From: Rhodoferax sp.
GTDB lineage: Bacteria > Pseudomonadota > Gammaproteobacteria > Burkholderiales > Burkholderiaceae_C
Reading direction: 5' to 3'
NCBI GenBank assembly: GCA_020048795.1
Contig: JAIFMA010000155.1
Location: 1 to 34,263 of the forward strand
Length of the DNA stretch: 34,263 nucleotides
Shown here: one piece after another, positions 8,837 to 15,651 of the stretch
How the letters are laid out: every line of letters begins with the position of its first letter
Position numbering within the stretch: position 1 is the first letter of the stretch
The notes under the pieces: model-generated
The model's input: only the letters and a program-made list of their open reading frames with translations
Told to the model about the DNA's origin: nothing
The model's database searches: none
Position numbers and translations under genes: made by a program

Positions 8837-10134
8837 TGCAGCACACGCAACAGTCAACCCGTCATTTCACCACCGAGCTCGCCGTGATTGGCTCTGGCAT
8901 CGCCGGTTTTGCCGCTTCCATCTTTGCGTTGAACCGTGGCATCAGCACGGCACAGGTAGGCAACACCGGTGCAGTGGCCTATACCACTGGTTATCTGGAC
9001 CTGCTGGGCCAACCCGATGGGGTTCCCCACACAATGACCGATCCCTGGCAAGCCCTGCAGACGCTACGCACAAGCTCACCTCAGCATCCGTTAAGCCGGA
9101 TAGCAGCCACTGACATTCAGCAGGCATTTGCCGAATTTACTGCGTTCCTGACGGAATTTGGCCTGACCTACACATCGCCGGGCAAGCAAAATATCATGGC
9201 GTTAAGCCCCATCGGCACACTCAAGCCCACGTTATGCGTGCCGCTCACCATGGCGGCCGGGCCCCAGGCACTGGCCGACAAAGCCGCTTGTGTGATCGTG
9301 GATATCCACGGACTCAAGGGATTCAGTGGTACCGAGATGGTGGCCAATTTACGCACTCAGTGGCCAGCGCTGAGCACCCGTCGGATCAGCTTTCCTGACA
9401 TGGAACGCGGTGAGGTTTACCCGGAAGTGATGGCACGCGCTCTGCAAGTGCCCGCCACCCGGGCCAGGCTGGCCGAGTTGCTCAAGGGCGTGGCTGGCCA
9501 TGCCACCGTGATGGGTCTGCCAGCCATTCTGGGCATGCATGACCCGGACCAGGTTCACGCTGAATTGGAGCGACTCACCGGTCTGACCATTTTCGAGATT
9601 CCCACCATGCCGCCGGCAGTCGCGGGCCTGCGGCTGCGCGAGCTATTCGAGCAGGCTCTGCCGCAACGAGGTGCCACGCTGATTCCACAGCAAAAAGTCA
9701 CAGCATTGACATTGGCCGCCGATGCTGCCACCCTGGAACTGAGCGACAGCTATGGTGCCATTCGCATCCACGCGCAAGCCGTGATACTGGCCACCGGACG
9801 GTTTTTGAGCGGCGGCCTTGACGCCCACCCTGACGGGATCACCGAGCACCTGCTGAACTTGCCGGTAACCCAACCCAGCAGCCGCGCCGAGTGGTACCGG
9901 GAACGTTATACCGATCCGCGTGGCCACCCCATTCATCGCGCCGGCATTGAAGTGGATCACCGTTTTAGGCCGCTGCGCAAAGACACCAGCATCTTTCACG
10001 AGAGGCTGTTCGCTGTCGGCTCCATTTTGGCCCACCATGACTGGATTCGCTCACGCAGCGGAGCGGGCATTGCCATTGCCACGGCTTACCAGGCCGTGGT
10101 AGGGGCACAACGGTTTATTAAGAAGCCTGAGTAG
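8836..10134 (+). CDS. glpB: Anaerobic glycerol-3-phosphate dehydrogenase subunit B
   Basis: A 432-residue flavoprotein subunit of the GlpABC complex. An N-terminal dinucleotide-binding motif GSGIAGFAAS is at about residues 18-27, and the C-terminal end GAGIAIATAYQAV is the second part of the FAD site usual in the GlpB family. The start at 8836 is supported by GGAGG upstream and by the one-base overlap with glpA. The TAG stop lies within a small AGCTAT-type hairpin (10132-10152). No glpF, glpK or glpT gene is nearby, so glycerol uptake and phosphorylation must be encoded elsewhere. Confidence 0.88.
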   Translation: MQHTQQSTRHFTTELAVIGSGIAGFAASIFALNRGISTAQVGNTGAVAYTTGYLDLLGQPDGVPHTMTDPWQALQTLRTSSPQHPLSRIAATDIQQAFAEFTAFLTEFGLTYTSPGKQNIMALSPIGTLKPTLCVPLTMAAGPQALADKAACVIVDIHGLKGFSGTEMVANLRTQWPALSTRRISFPDMERGEVYPEVMARALQVPATRARLAELLKGVAGHATVMGLPAILGMHDPDQVHAELERLTGLTIFEIPTMPPAVAGLRLRELFEQALPQRGATLIPQQKVTALTLAADAATLELSDSYGAIRIHAQAVILATGRFLSGGLDAHPDGITEHLLNLPVTQPSSRAEWYRERYTDPRGHPIHRAGIEVDHRFRPLRKDTSIFHERLFAVGSILAHHDWIRSRSGAGIAIATAYQAVVGAQRFIKKPE

Positions 10135-10152
10135 CTATATTTTTAATAGCTA
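10132..10152. repeat. AGCTAT-type hairpin, copy C
   Basis: A perfect 7-base inverted repeat, TAGCTAT and ATAGCTA, with an AT-only 7-base loop. It lies between the convergent glpB and cytochrome c genes, and the glpB stop codon is its first three bases. It could help end transcription, but the stem is short and AT-rich. Confidence 0.5.
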
Positions 10153-10173
10153 AATGTGATCTGGCGAGCGTCT

Positions 10174-10791
10174 TTATTTTGGTTTGTAAGTGGCACTTTG
10201 AACCACCAGATAGGTGACTGCGTTACGCAGGTCGGTATCACTCAGGTTGGCCATGCCAGCGCGTGATGGCATGGCTTTATGGCCGGTGATGGCTGACTGA
10301 ACCAATCCATCAACGCCTTTTTGCAAACGGGGTTTCCAGGCATTGAAGTCATCTATTCTTGGCGCACCCTCTTTACCTTCTTCGTGACAAGCCACGCAGC
10401 GCTCTTGAACGAGTTTTTCACCCGTGATGGATGTGGGTGAGGCGTAAGGCTTCTTGGGGTCAGCGGCGTTGCCAAAACTCACCATGAACGCTACCGCTCG
10501 ACTGATTTCCAGATCACTGAGGTTGGATTGCCCCCCGTGGGCTGGCATTTTTCCAATGCCGGCAATCGCGTTTTCAGTGAGTTTGATGAGTCCGTTTTTG
10601 GAATGCTGGGTCCAGGCCGTTACGTCACCAATCTTTGGAGCTCCATCTTTGCCGGTGGCATGACAATTGGCGCAGACTTCCTGAACCACCGCCTGACCCG
10701 TTTTGTCAGCCGCCTGTGCAGCACTGAAGAATAGGGAAGTCACGCCCATAAAAATCAGGCTCAGCGTGTTGATACCTTGATGCTTGCTCAT
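10174..10791 (-). CDS. Dihaem c-type cytochrome (cytochrome c5-like tandem domains)
   Basis: A 205-residue exported cytochrome. It has an N-terminal signal peptide ending near AAQAA (about residue 28) and two haem sites, CANCH at 40-44 and CVACH at 132-136. Each is followed by a candidate axial methionine, in KMPAHGG (Met82) and AMPSRAG (Met174). The two halves are similar, consistent with duplication of a c5-like domain. It should be a periplasmic electron carrier, and its haems would be attached by the Ccm system encoded 3 kb away. Redox partners are unknown. CGGAG just upstream supports the start at 10791. Confidence 0.88.
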   Translation of the reverse strand: MSKHQGINTLSLIFMGVTSLFFSAAQAADKTGQAVVQEVCANCHATGKDGAPKIGDVTAWTQHSKNGLIKLTENAIAGIGKMPAHGGQSNLSDLEISRAVAFMVSFGNAADPKKPYASPTSITGEKLVQERCVACHEEGKEGAPRIDDFNAWKPRLQKGVDGLVQSAITGHKAMPSRAGMANLSDTDLRNAVTYLVVQSATYKPK

Positions 10792-10864
10792 GATGGCTCC
10801 GTTTTAAACAGACTCAAATGCCTGTCTTTAGACGATGGATTTTAGGCCTCGCTTAACGTCAATG

Positions 10865-11125
10865 TTATCGTTTGTCAGGCAATTCAATCTTCACTTCCAG
10901 AACTTCCAGATTATCCTGACGCTCCAGGTTGACCCTGATGTCATCAGGATTGATTTTGACGTATTTACTGATGACGGCAATCAACTCACGCTGCAAATCA
11001 GGCAGATAGTCTGGCGTCGAGGGGTTGCGGCCACTGCGCTCATGCGCCAGGATAATCTGTAGCCGTTCTTTGGCAACACTAGCAGTTTTCTTTTTTTCGC
11101 CCAGGAAAAATGAAAAAAAGGACAT
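10865..11125 (-). CDS. minE: Cell division topological specificity factor MinE
   Basis: An 86-residue MinE, about the usual size. The N-terminal membrane-binding and MinD-contact region begins [12 protein letters not shown], followed by [12 protein letters not shown], the contact helix that stimulates the MinD ATPase. The C-terminal part (about residues 32-86) is the topological specificity domain. MinE drives pole-to-pole oscillation of MinCD so that FtsZ assembles only at midcell. Only 3 bases separate it from minD, the typical minCDE arrangement. Confidence 0.96.
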   Translation of the reverse strand: MSFFSFFLGEKKKTASVAKERLQIILAHERSGRNPSTPDYLPDLQRELIAVISKYVKINPDDIRVNLERQDNLEVLEVKIELPDKR

Positions 11126-11128
11126 GAC

Positions 11129-11944
11129 TTACTTTCCCCCGAAGAGTCGCTTGAGCAAACCCTGCTTGGGTGGTTCGGTGAAACGCAGGGGTTTATCTTC
11201 GCCCAAAAAACGGTCAATCACGTCCTTGTAGGCTTCCGAGACATCACTACCTGCCATATGAACGGCTGGCACCCCTTGATTGGAGGCTTGCAGCACAGCT
11301 TCGCTTTCGGGTATCACACCAATGAGCTTGATGCGCAAAATGTCCTGAATATCCTGCAAGGACAGCATCTGTCCCTGATTAACCCGTGCCGGGTTGTAGC
11401 GGGTGATCAGCAAATGCTCCTTGATCGGCTCTGAACCCTGCATGGCGCGTTTGGTTTTACTCGACAACATGCCCAAAATTCGGTCTGAGTCACGCACCGA
11501 AGACACCTCGGGATTGGTGACCACCAAGGCTTCATCGGCAAAATGCATGGCCATCATGGCACCGGTTTCAATTCCGGCAGGTGAATCACAAATAATGTAT
11601 TCAAAGTCCATCGCAGCCAGGTCATTGAGAACCTTTTCAACGCCGTCCTGGGTCAGGGCATCTTTGTCTCGCGTTTGCGAGGCAGCCAATACGTACAGGT
11701 TTTCACATTGTTTGTCCTTGATCAGTGCCTGATTCAAATTAGCCTCACCATGAATGACGTTGATCAGGTCGTACACCACACGACGCTCACATCCCATGAT
11801 CAGGTCCAGATTACGCAGACCGACATCAAAATCAATGACGGCTGTTTTATGGCCCCGCAAGGCCAGTCCGGTTGAAAAGCTGGCGCTGGTGGTGGTCTTG
11901 CCCACACCGCCCTTGCCAGAGGTCACCACAATGATTTTTGCCAT
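11129..11944 (-). CDS. minD: Septum site-determining ATPase MinD
   Basis: A 271-residue deviant Walker A ATPase beginning MAKIIVVTSGKGGVGKTT. The Walker B-like strand IICDSPAG follows. The C-terminal amphipathic helix (GLLKRLFGGK) is the membrane-targeting sequence. MinD binds the inner membrane in its ATP form, recruits MinC and is released by MinE. It is 24 bases downstream of minC. Confidence 0.97.
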   Translation of the reverse strand: MAKIIVVTSGKGGVGKTTTSASFSTGLALRGHKTAVIDFDVGLRNLDLIMGCERRVVYDLINVIHGEANLNQALIKDKQCENLYVLAASQTRDKDALTQDGVEKVLNDLAAMDFEYIICDSPAGIETGAMMAMHFADEALVVTNPEVSSVRDSDRILGMLSSKTKRAMQGSEPIKEHLLITRYNPARVNQGQMLSLQDIQDILRIKLIGVIPESEAVLQASNQGVPAVHMAGSDVSEAYKDVIDRFLGEDKPLRFTEPPKQGLLKRLFGGK

Positions 11945-11968
11945 GTCTACAAATTCTTTCAGTAAATA

Positions 11969-12724
11969 TCAGGAGTTCAAGGCTTCGAAAAGCAGCTTTT
12001 CCTGGCCGTCATTGCTTAAACGCACTTGTGCGGGCTTGCCTTGAATGTTGGTTGGCAACGGATTTTCGCTGGTTCGGTAAACGCCAGCTATCGAGATCAG
12101 TTCAGGTTCAAGACAAAGGGAAAAAATACGTGCCTGAGTGTTCCCATTGGCACCCGCCATGGCTTTGCCACGCAATGGCGCGTAGACGTGGATGTTGCCA
12201 TCTGCCACCACTTCAGCCCCCTGGTTGACCATGGCCAGAACCACCAGATCGGCCGAACGGGCATAAACTTTTTGTCCTGAACGAACCGGTTTGTCAATCA
12301 CCAAAGTAGCAGGTCCGGGCACTTCAACCCGTACTTCCTTGATGACTTCAGGGAGAGGTTCGTGGGCGACTGTGGCGACCGGTTTGGCCGCAGCCTTGCC
12401 ACGTGGCAAGTCCAGCGGTGCTTCCACCAGACCAAAAGTTCTCAACACCTGAATTTCGTCGCCCTTGCCACCCCGAAATGCCAGTGGTTTCAGGTGACAC
12501 ACTGACAGCTGATCGAGCAGGTTTTTTATATCTTCCGGGGCAACCTGGTCGTTTAGTCTGGAAAAATCAAGCACCAAAGCATCATCTTCAAAAAAACCAG
12601 CATTTTCGCTTGTCGGTCCGTATTGTCCCAGCAGATCAGCACCAAGCTGTTGCAAGTCGGCTGTTTTGAGTAAAAGCGACACCAAGGGTAACTGAGTGCT
12701 TTTGATTTCGAATGTATTTACCAC
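11969..12724 (-). CDS. minC: Septum site-determining protein MinC
   Basis: An FtsZ-polymerisation inhibitor of about 251 residues. The N-terminal MinC_N domain begins near FEIKSTQLPLVSLLLKT, and the C-terminal beta-helix domain that binds MinD has the characteristic VRSGQKVYA and GNIHVYAPLRGKAMAG segments. The start is uncertain. The GTG at 12724 places the first domain at the normal distance from the N-terminus. An in-frame ATG at 12787 would add 21 residues unlike the family, and that stretch overlaps a 9-base inverted repeat (12773-12781 and 12831-12839), so I prefer the shorter form. It is the first gene of minCDE, next to the origin-like region. Confidence 0.9.
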   Translation of the reverse strand: MVNTFEIKSTQLPLVSLLLKTADLQQLGADLLGQYGPTSENAGFFEDDALVLDFSRLNDQVAPEDIKNLLDQLSVCHLKPLAFRGGKGDEIQVLRTFGLVEAPLDLPRGKAAAKPVATVAHEPLPEVIKEVRVEVPGPATLVIDKPVRSGQKVYARSADLVVLAMVNQGAEVVADGNIHVYAPLRGKAMAGANGNTQARIFSLCLEPELISIAGVYRTSENPLPTNIQGKPAQVRLSNDGQEKLLFEALNS

Positions 12725-12879
12725 GGACCTGTTCTGCAACGAGTGAAAGAAGTTTGAGTCTAGGTGCTTGTGGGACTTATGGAACATCGGCTGCGAATCG
12801 ACCGCTGGGGCCGATTTTCGCTATCGATGGCATAAGTCCGACAGGCTCCTAGTGTGCTTGTTGGACCCCCAAATCTTAC

Positions 12880-13270
12880 TTGATCAGGCCGGCTCAGCCA
12901 CGCGCAAGAACACCTCAATCCAATTTATACACAGATGAAAACAAAAAATCTCTTTTGGAACTTTTCAGGGGCTGATGGACTTCGTTGTATTATTTTCTTT
13001 TCTGATTTTTAAGACAGTAGTAGTAATTAAGCTTTCAAAAAATTGTGGAAAAGTTATTTTTATTTTTTAAAATCAACATGTTATGAAATTTTTTTAACTG
13101 TTGATCAGTGTGCTTTCAAGAAGCCAACAAAAATGAACAAGTTGAAGATTTTTTAAAAACTGTGGATAACTGTCAGATTCAGGATAATTTATCCACAGTT
13201 TTATCCAGCTCTATTTGATTCATCTTTTAGCGAGGTTGTGGGTCAAAAGGCAAAAAAAAGCCTTAATGAA
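12880..13270. other. Candidate replication origin (oriC-like AT-rich DnaA-box cluster)
   Basis: A non-coding stretch between minC and ccmI with four exact matches to the DnaA box TTWTNCACA: 12925-12933 (plus, TTATACACA), 13044-13052 (minus, TTTTCCACA), 13161-13169 (minus, TTATCCACA) and 13189-13197 (plus, TTATCCACA). TTATCCAGC at 13201-13209 is a near match. By hand count only 17 of the 80 bases at 13001-13080 are G or C, against a GC-rich surround. Runs such as TCTGATTTTTAAG and AGATTTTTTAAAAAC could serve as the unwinding element. DnaA-box clusters in AT-rich intergenic DNA are the hallmark of bacterial oriC; the proximity to parABS is also expected. dnaA is not in the window, and a DnaA-binding regulatory locus is the alternative. 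Confidence 0.6.
13015..13052 (-). promoter_or_regulatory. DnaA-trio-like array beside a DnaA box (possible basal unwinding element)
   Basis: On the minus strand the DnaA box TTTTCCACA (13052 to 13044) is followed by a 13-base AT-rich spacer and then TTAATTACTACTACTG (13030 to 13015), a run of ACT/TAC triplets. The opposite strand therefore reads 3'-GAT-type trios, the pattern described for DnaA-trios. AT-rich DNA continues immediately beyond (about 12988-13012). This order of box, trio and AT-rich stretch matches the described basal unwinding system, but the three-fold triplet is short and the spacer is AT- rather than GC-rich. Confidence 0.4.
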
Positions 13271-13274
13271 TTCG

Positions 13275-14666
13275 CTATTTTTTACCCAGGCTTGCTTTGG
13301 CTTTCATGATCTCAGCCTTGACCTCTTCGAAATCAGGTGAACCTGGTGGTAACACGGTTAACACAGTTTCCCAGTGGTTGATCGCTTTGGCGTAATCGGC
13401 TGCTTTGTAAGCGGCTTGGCCTGCCATCATGAGCGCCATGGGATGCTTTGGATTGATGGTCAGTGCCTTGTTGATGAGCTGTTGTGGTTGGCCCTTGAAA
13501 TTACCGTTGGCACGGGTTGCCAGCAAGTCAGCGTATTGCGTCATCAGGTCGGCATCGCTGTCGAGCAACTGGCCGGTTTTGGCGTAGGCTACCACTGCAT
13601 CATCAAGCCGTCCCTGCACTTTGTAGGCCCGGGCCAGTCGTGCCCAACCAAGGACATCGCCAGGGTTTTGTTTCAGGCGTGCTGCCAGGCGGTCCACCAT
13701 CTGGTTGATCATTTCAGGGGTCATGCTGCCTGCTGCGCCCTGCGGCACTGGGGCTAACTTGCCGGTCTCGTTGGCTGCCTCAATGCGTTGCGCCGGGGCC
13801 GGGAGCAAGGCTTTAGGCGTTGGTGGCGCGATACCAGCCTTGACGCGTGCGTCAGCAATATCTGCCTCAATCTGCTGTGCATCCGGTGAACCCGGTGGTA
13901 GAACAGTCAACAACTTCTCCCATTGATTGATGGCCAGCTTGAAGTCAGAACGTCGATAAGCTGCAACGCCTGACATCATCAAGCCCATGGGATGCTGTGC
14001 ACTGATGCTTAAGGCCTGGTTGACCAACTCCAGTGGTTTGCCTTCCAGATTGCCTTGGGCCTGGACGGCGATGACATCGGCATAGTCCACCAGTAAATCA
14101 GGTTCGGTGTTTACCAGGGCTCCCGCTTTCTCGAAGGCGTGAATGGCTTCGTCAAATCGTCCCATCACCTTGTAGGAGCGAGCCAACATGACCCAGGCTT
14201 TAGGGTTGTCGGGATTGGCTTTGAGCCGTTCAGCCAGGGTGTCGATCATCTGTCTGATTTGCTGATCTTTGACATTGGCGGTTGTGACCGGGTCGATGGA
14301 GGCTGGTGTTCCCAACTGCATATACATACCAGCAGTCAGCATCGGCACACTCAAGCCAATGGCGGTGGCCGTGCGTCGTGCCGACCAAAAACCACGATTG
14401 ACCTGTTGAGTGGTGGGTGTCTCGAAGCTCTGGGTGTCATCAAGCAGGCGCAATTGCAGTTCATCGCGGGTGGTTTCAAAGTCCTGCTGGCTGATGACAC
14501 CTCGTGCCAGGTCGGTCTCCAAAGTCAGCAGTTGATCACGATGAATGGCAGCATTGAGGCGATTGCTGGAGACACCATGTCCTGTTTTGGAGCGTAGCAA
14601 GGGCCAAATCAGCCAAACCACCACCAACAGCGTCAACAGCACTGCAATACCAATAAAGAGCTTCAT
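13275..14666 (-). CDS. ccmI: Cytochrome c biogenesis protein CcmI (TPR apocytochrome chaperone)
   Basis: A 463-residue protein of the cytochrome c maturation system. Two N-terminal transmembrane segments (about 2-24 and 98-120) flank a cytoplasmic loop with heptad-like character. The periplasmic part holds TPR repeats that bind the C-terminus of apocytochrome c. It contains a clear internal duplication: about residues 136-276 and 318-460 align throughout, with shared blocks such as ARSYKV/ARAYKV, HPMGLMMSG/HPMALMMAG and TVLPPGSPD in both. A proline-rich linker (about 281-312) separates the copies. It is the last gene of the ccm operon and overlaps ccmH by 4 bases. Its stop faces the origin-like region. 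Confidence 0.9.
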   Translation of the reverse strand: MKLFIGIAVLLTLLVVVWLIWPLLRSKTGHGVSSNRLNAAIHRDQLLTLETDLARGVISQQDFETTRDELQLRLLDDTQSFETPTTQQVNRGFWSARRTATAIGLSVPMLTAGMYMQLGTPASIDPVTTANVKDQQIRQMIDTLAERLKANPDNPKAWVMLARSYKVMGRFDEAIHAFEKAGALVNTEPDLLVDYADVIAVQAQGNLEGKPLELVNQALSISAQHPMGLMMSGVAAYRRSDFKLAINQWEKLLTVLPPGSPDAQQIEADIADARVKAGIAPPTPKALLPAPAQRIEAANETGKLAPVPQGAAGSMTPEMINQMVDRLAARLKQNPGDVLGWARLARAYKVQGRLDDAVVAYAKTGQLLDSDADLMTQYADLLATRANGNFKGQPQQLINKALTINPKHPMALMMAGQAAYKAADYAKAINHWETVLTVLPPGSPDFEEVKAEIMKAKASLGKK

Positions 14667-15130
14667 TTTTGGGAGTCAATGTCTTGAAGAAGGGTTTGGG
14701 CTTTGGCGCGCTGCTGGTCGTCGAGTGGCGGTAGGTCTGGTTCAAGCTGGTTGCGCCGTACCATGCTGATCAGTATCCACAGAGCACCCAGCAGCAATAT
14801 CAAGGGCCCGAACCATAACAGCCAGGTGGAAGGTTTGACGGGTGGGCGATACAGCACAAAGTCACCGTACCGACTAACCAGGAATTCCTTGATTTCTGCA
14901 TCAGTCTTGCCCGACTTGATCAAGGTGCGAACCTCACGCCGCAGATCCATGGCCAGGTCGGCACGTGAGCCTGCCAATGATTCGTTTTGGCAAACCAGGC
15001 AACGCAACTCTTCGGCAATGACGATCAGGCGTTGTTCAACCACTGGATCATCAGCCAGGGGTGTGGCTTCACTGGCATGCGCACCCATCGCGCATTGAAA
15101 TGCCAGAAACAGGGCTAGCCAATTTTTCAT
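14663..15130 (-). CDS. ccmH: Cytochrome c maturation protein CcmH (thiol oxidoreductase)
   Basis: A 155-residue protein equivalent to the N-terminal half of E. coli CcmH. It has a signal sequence, then the redox motif LRCLVCQ (LRCxxCQ), a periplasmic helical domain with RYGDFVLYRPP, and a C-terminal transmembrane segment near residues 103-123. It keeps apocytochrome CxxCH thiols reduced for haem attachment, working with CcmG, CcmF and CcmI. It overlaps ccmG and ccmI by 4 bases each. Confidence 0.93.
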   Translation of the reverse strand: MKNWLALFLAFQCAMGAHASEATPLADDPVVEQRLIVIAEELRCLVCQNESLAGSRADLAMDLRREVRTLIKSGKTDAEIKEFLVSRYGDFVLYRPPVKPSTWLLWFGPLILLLGALWILISMVRRNQLEPDLPPLDDQQRAKAQTLLQDIDSQK

Positions 15131-15651
15131 TTTTGGAGCTCCCGTACCAAGGGCAGCAATTTGTCACGGATGGATTCTTCTGTAAAAGGACCAATTTGTT
15201 TGTAGCGGATGATCCCCATCTTGTCGATCAAGAAGCTCTCGGGCACCTTATAGACACCAAAATCAATGCCGATGCGGCCATCCCGGTCAGCAATGGACAC
15301 GTCATAGGGGTTGCCATAGCGGCTGAGCCATTTGAGACCATCAGCGTCTTTGTCCTTGTAATCGAGTCCGACGATGGGCAGCAGCTTGTTTTTAGACAAC
15401 TCAACCAGCAGGGGGTGTTCCTGGCGACAGGCGACACACCAGGAGGCCCAGGTGTTGAGCAACCAGACCTTGCCTAACATGTCATTGTTGGAAAATTGCA
15501 GGCCGGTGCCATCAAGCACCGGTGCGGTAAAGCTTGGTGCTGGTTTGCCGATCAGCGGAGAGGGAATTTCACTGGGGTCACGGGTCAACCCGATGGCCAG
15601 AAAAATGACCAGAATGATAAAAAGCAGCAGTGGAATCAGGGTTTTTTTCAT
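15127..15651 (-). CDS. ccmG: Thiol:disulfide interchange protein CcmG/DsbE
   Basis: A 174-residue membrane-anchored thioredoxin-fold protein. An N-terminal anchor covers about residues 5-24, and the active site WASWCVACRQEHP has a CVAC redox pair. The acidic-loop region YKDKDADG and the cis-proline segment VYKVPESF are typical for CcmG. It passes reducing equivalents to CcmH and apocytochrome c in the periplasm. It overlaps ccmF by 4 bases. Confidence 0.94.
   Translation of the reverse strand: MKKTLIPLLLFIILVIFLAIGLTRDPSEIPSPLIGKPAPSFTAPVLDGTGLQFSNNDMLGKVWLLNTWASWCVACRQEHPLLVELSKNKLLPIVGLDYKDKDADGLKWLSRYGNPYDVSIADRDGRIGIDFGVYKVPESFLIDKMGIIRYKQIGPFTEESIRDKLLPLVRELQK

Noticed and set aside
13246-13266. 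AAGGC-A8-GCCTT after ccmI as a terminator
   Set aside because: The stem is only five bases and the minus-strand T-run lies in the loop, not after the stem.
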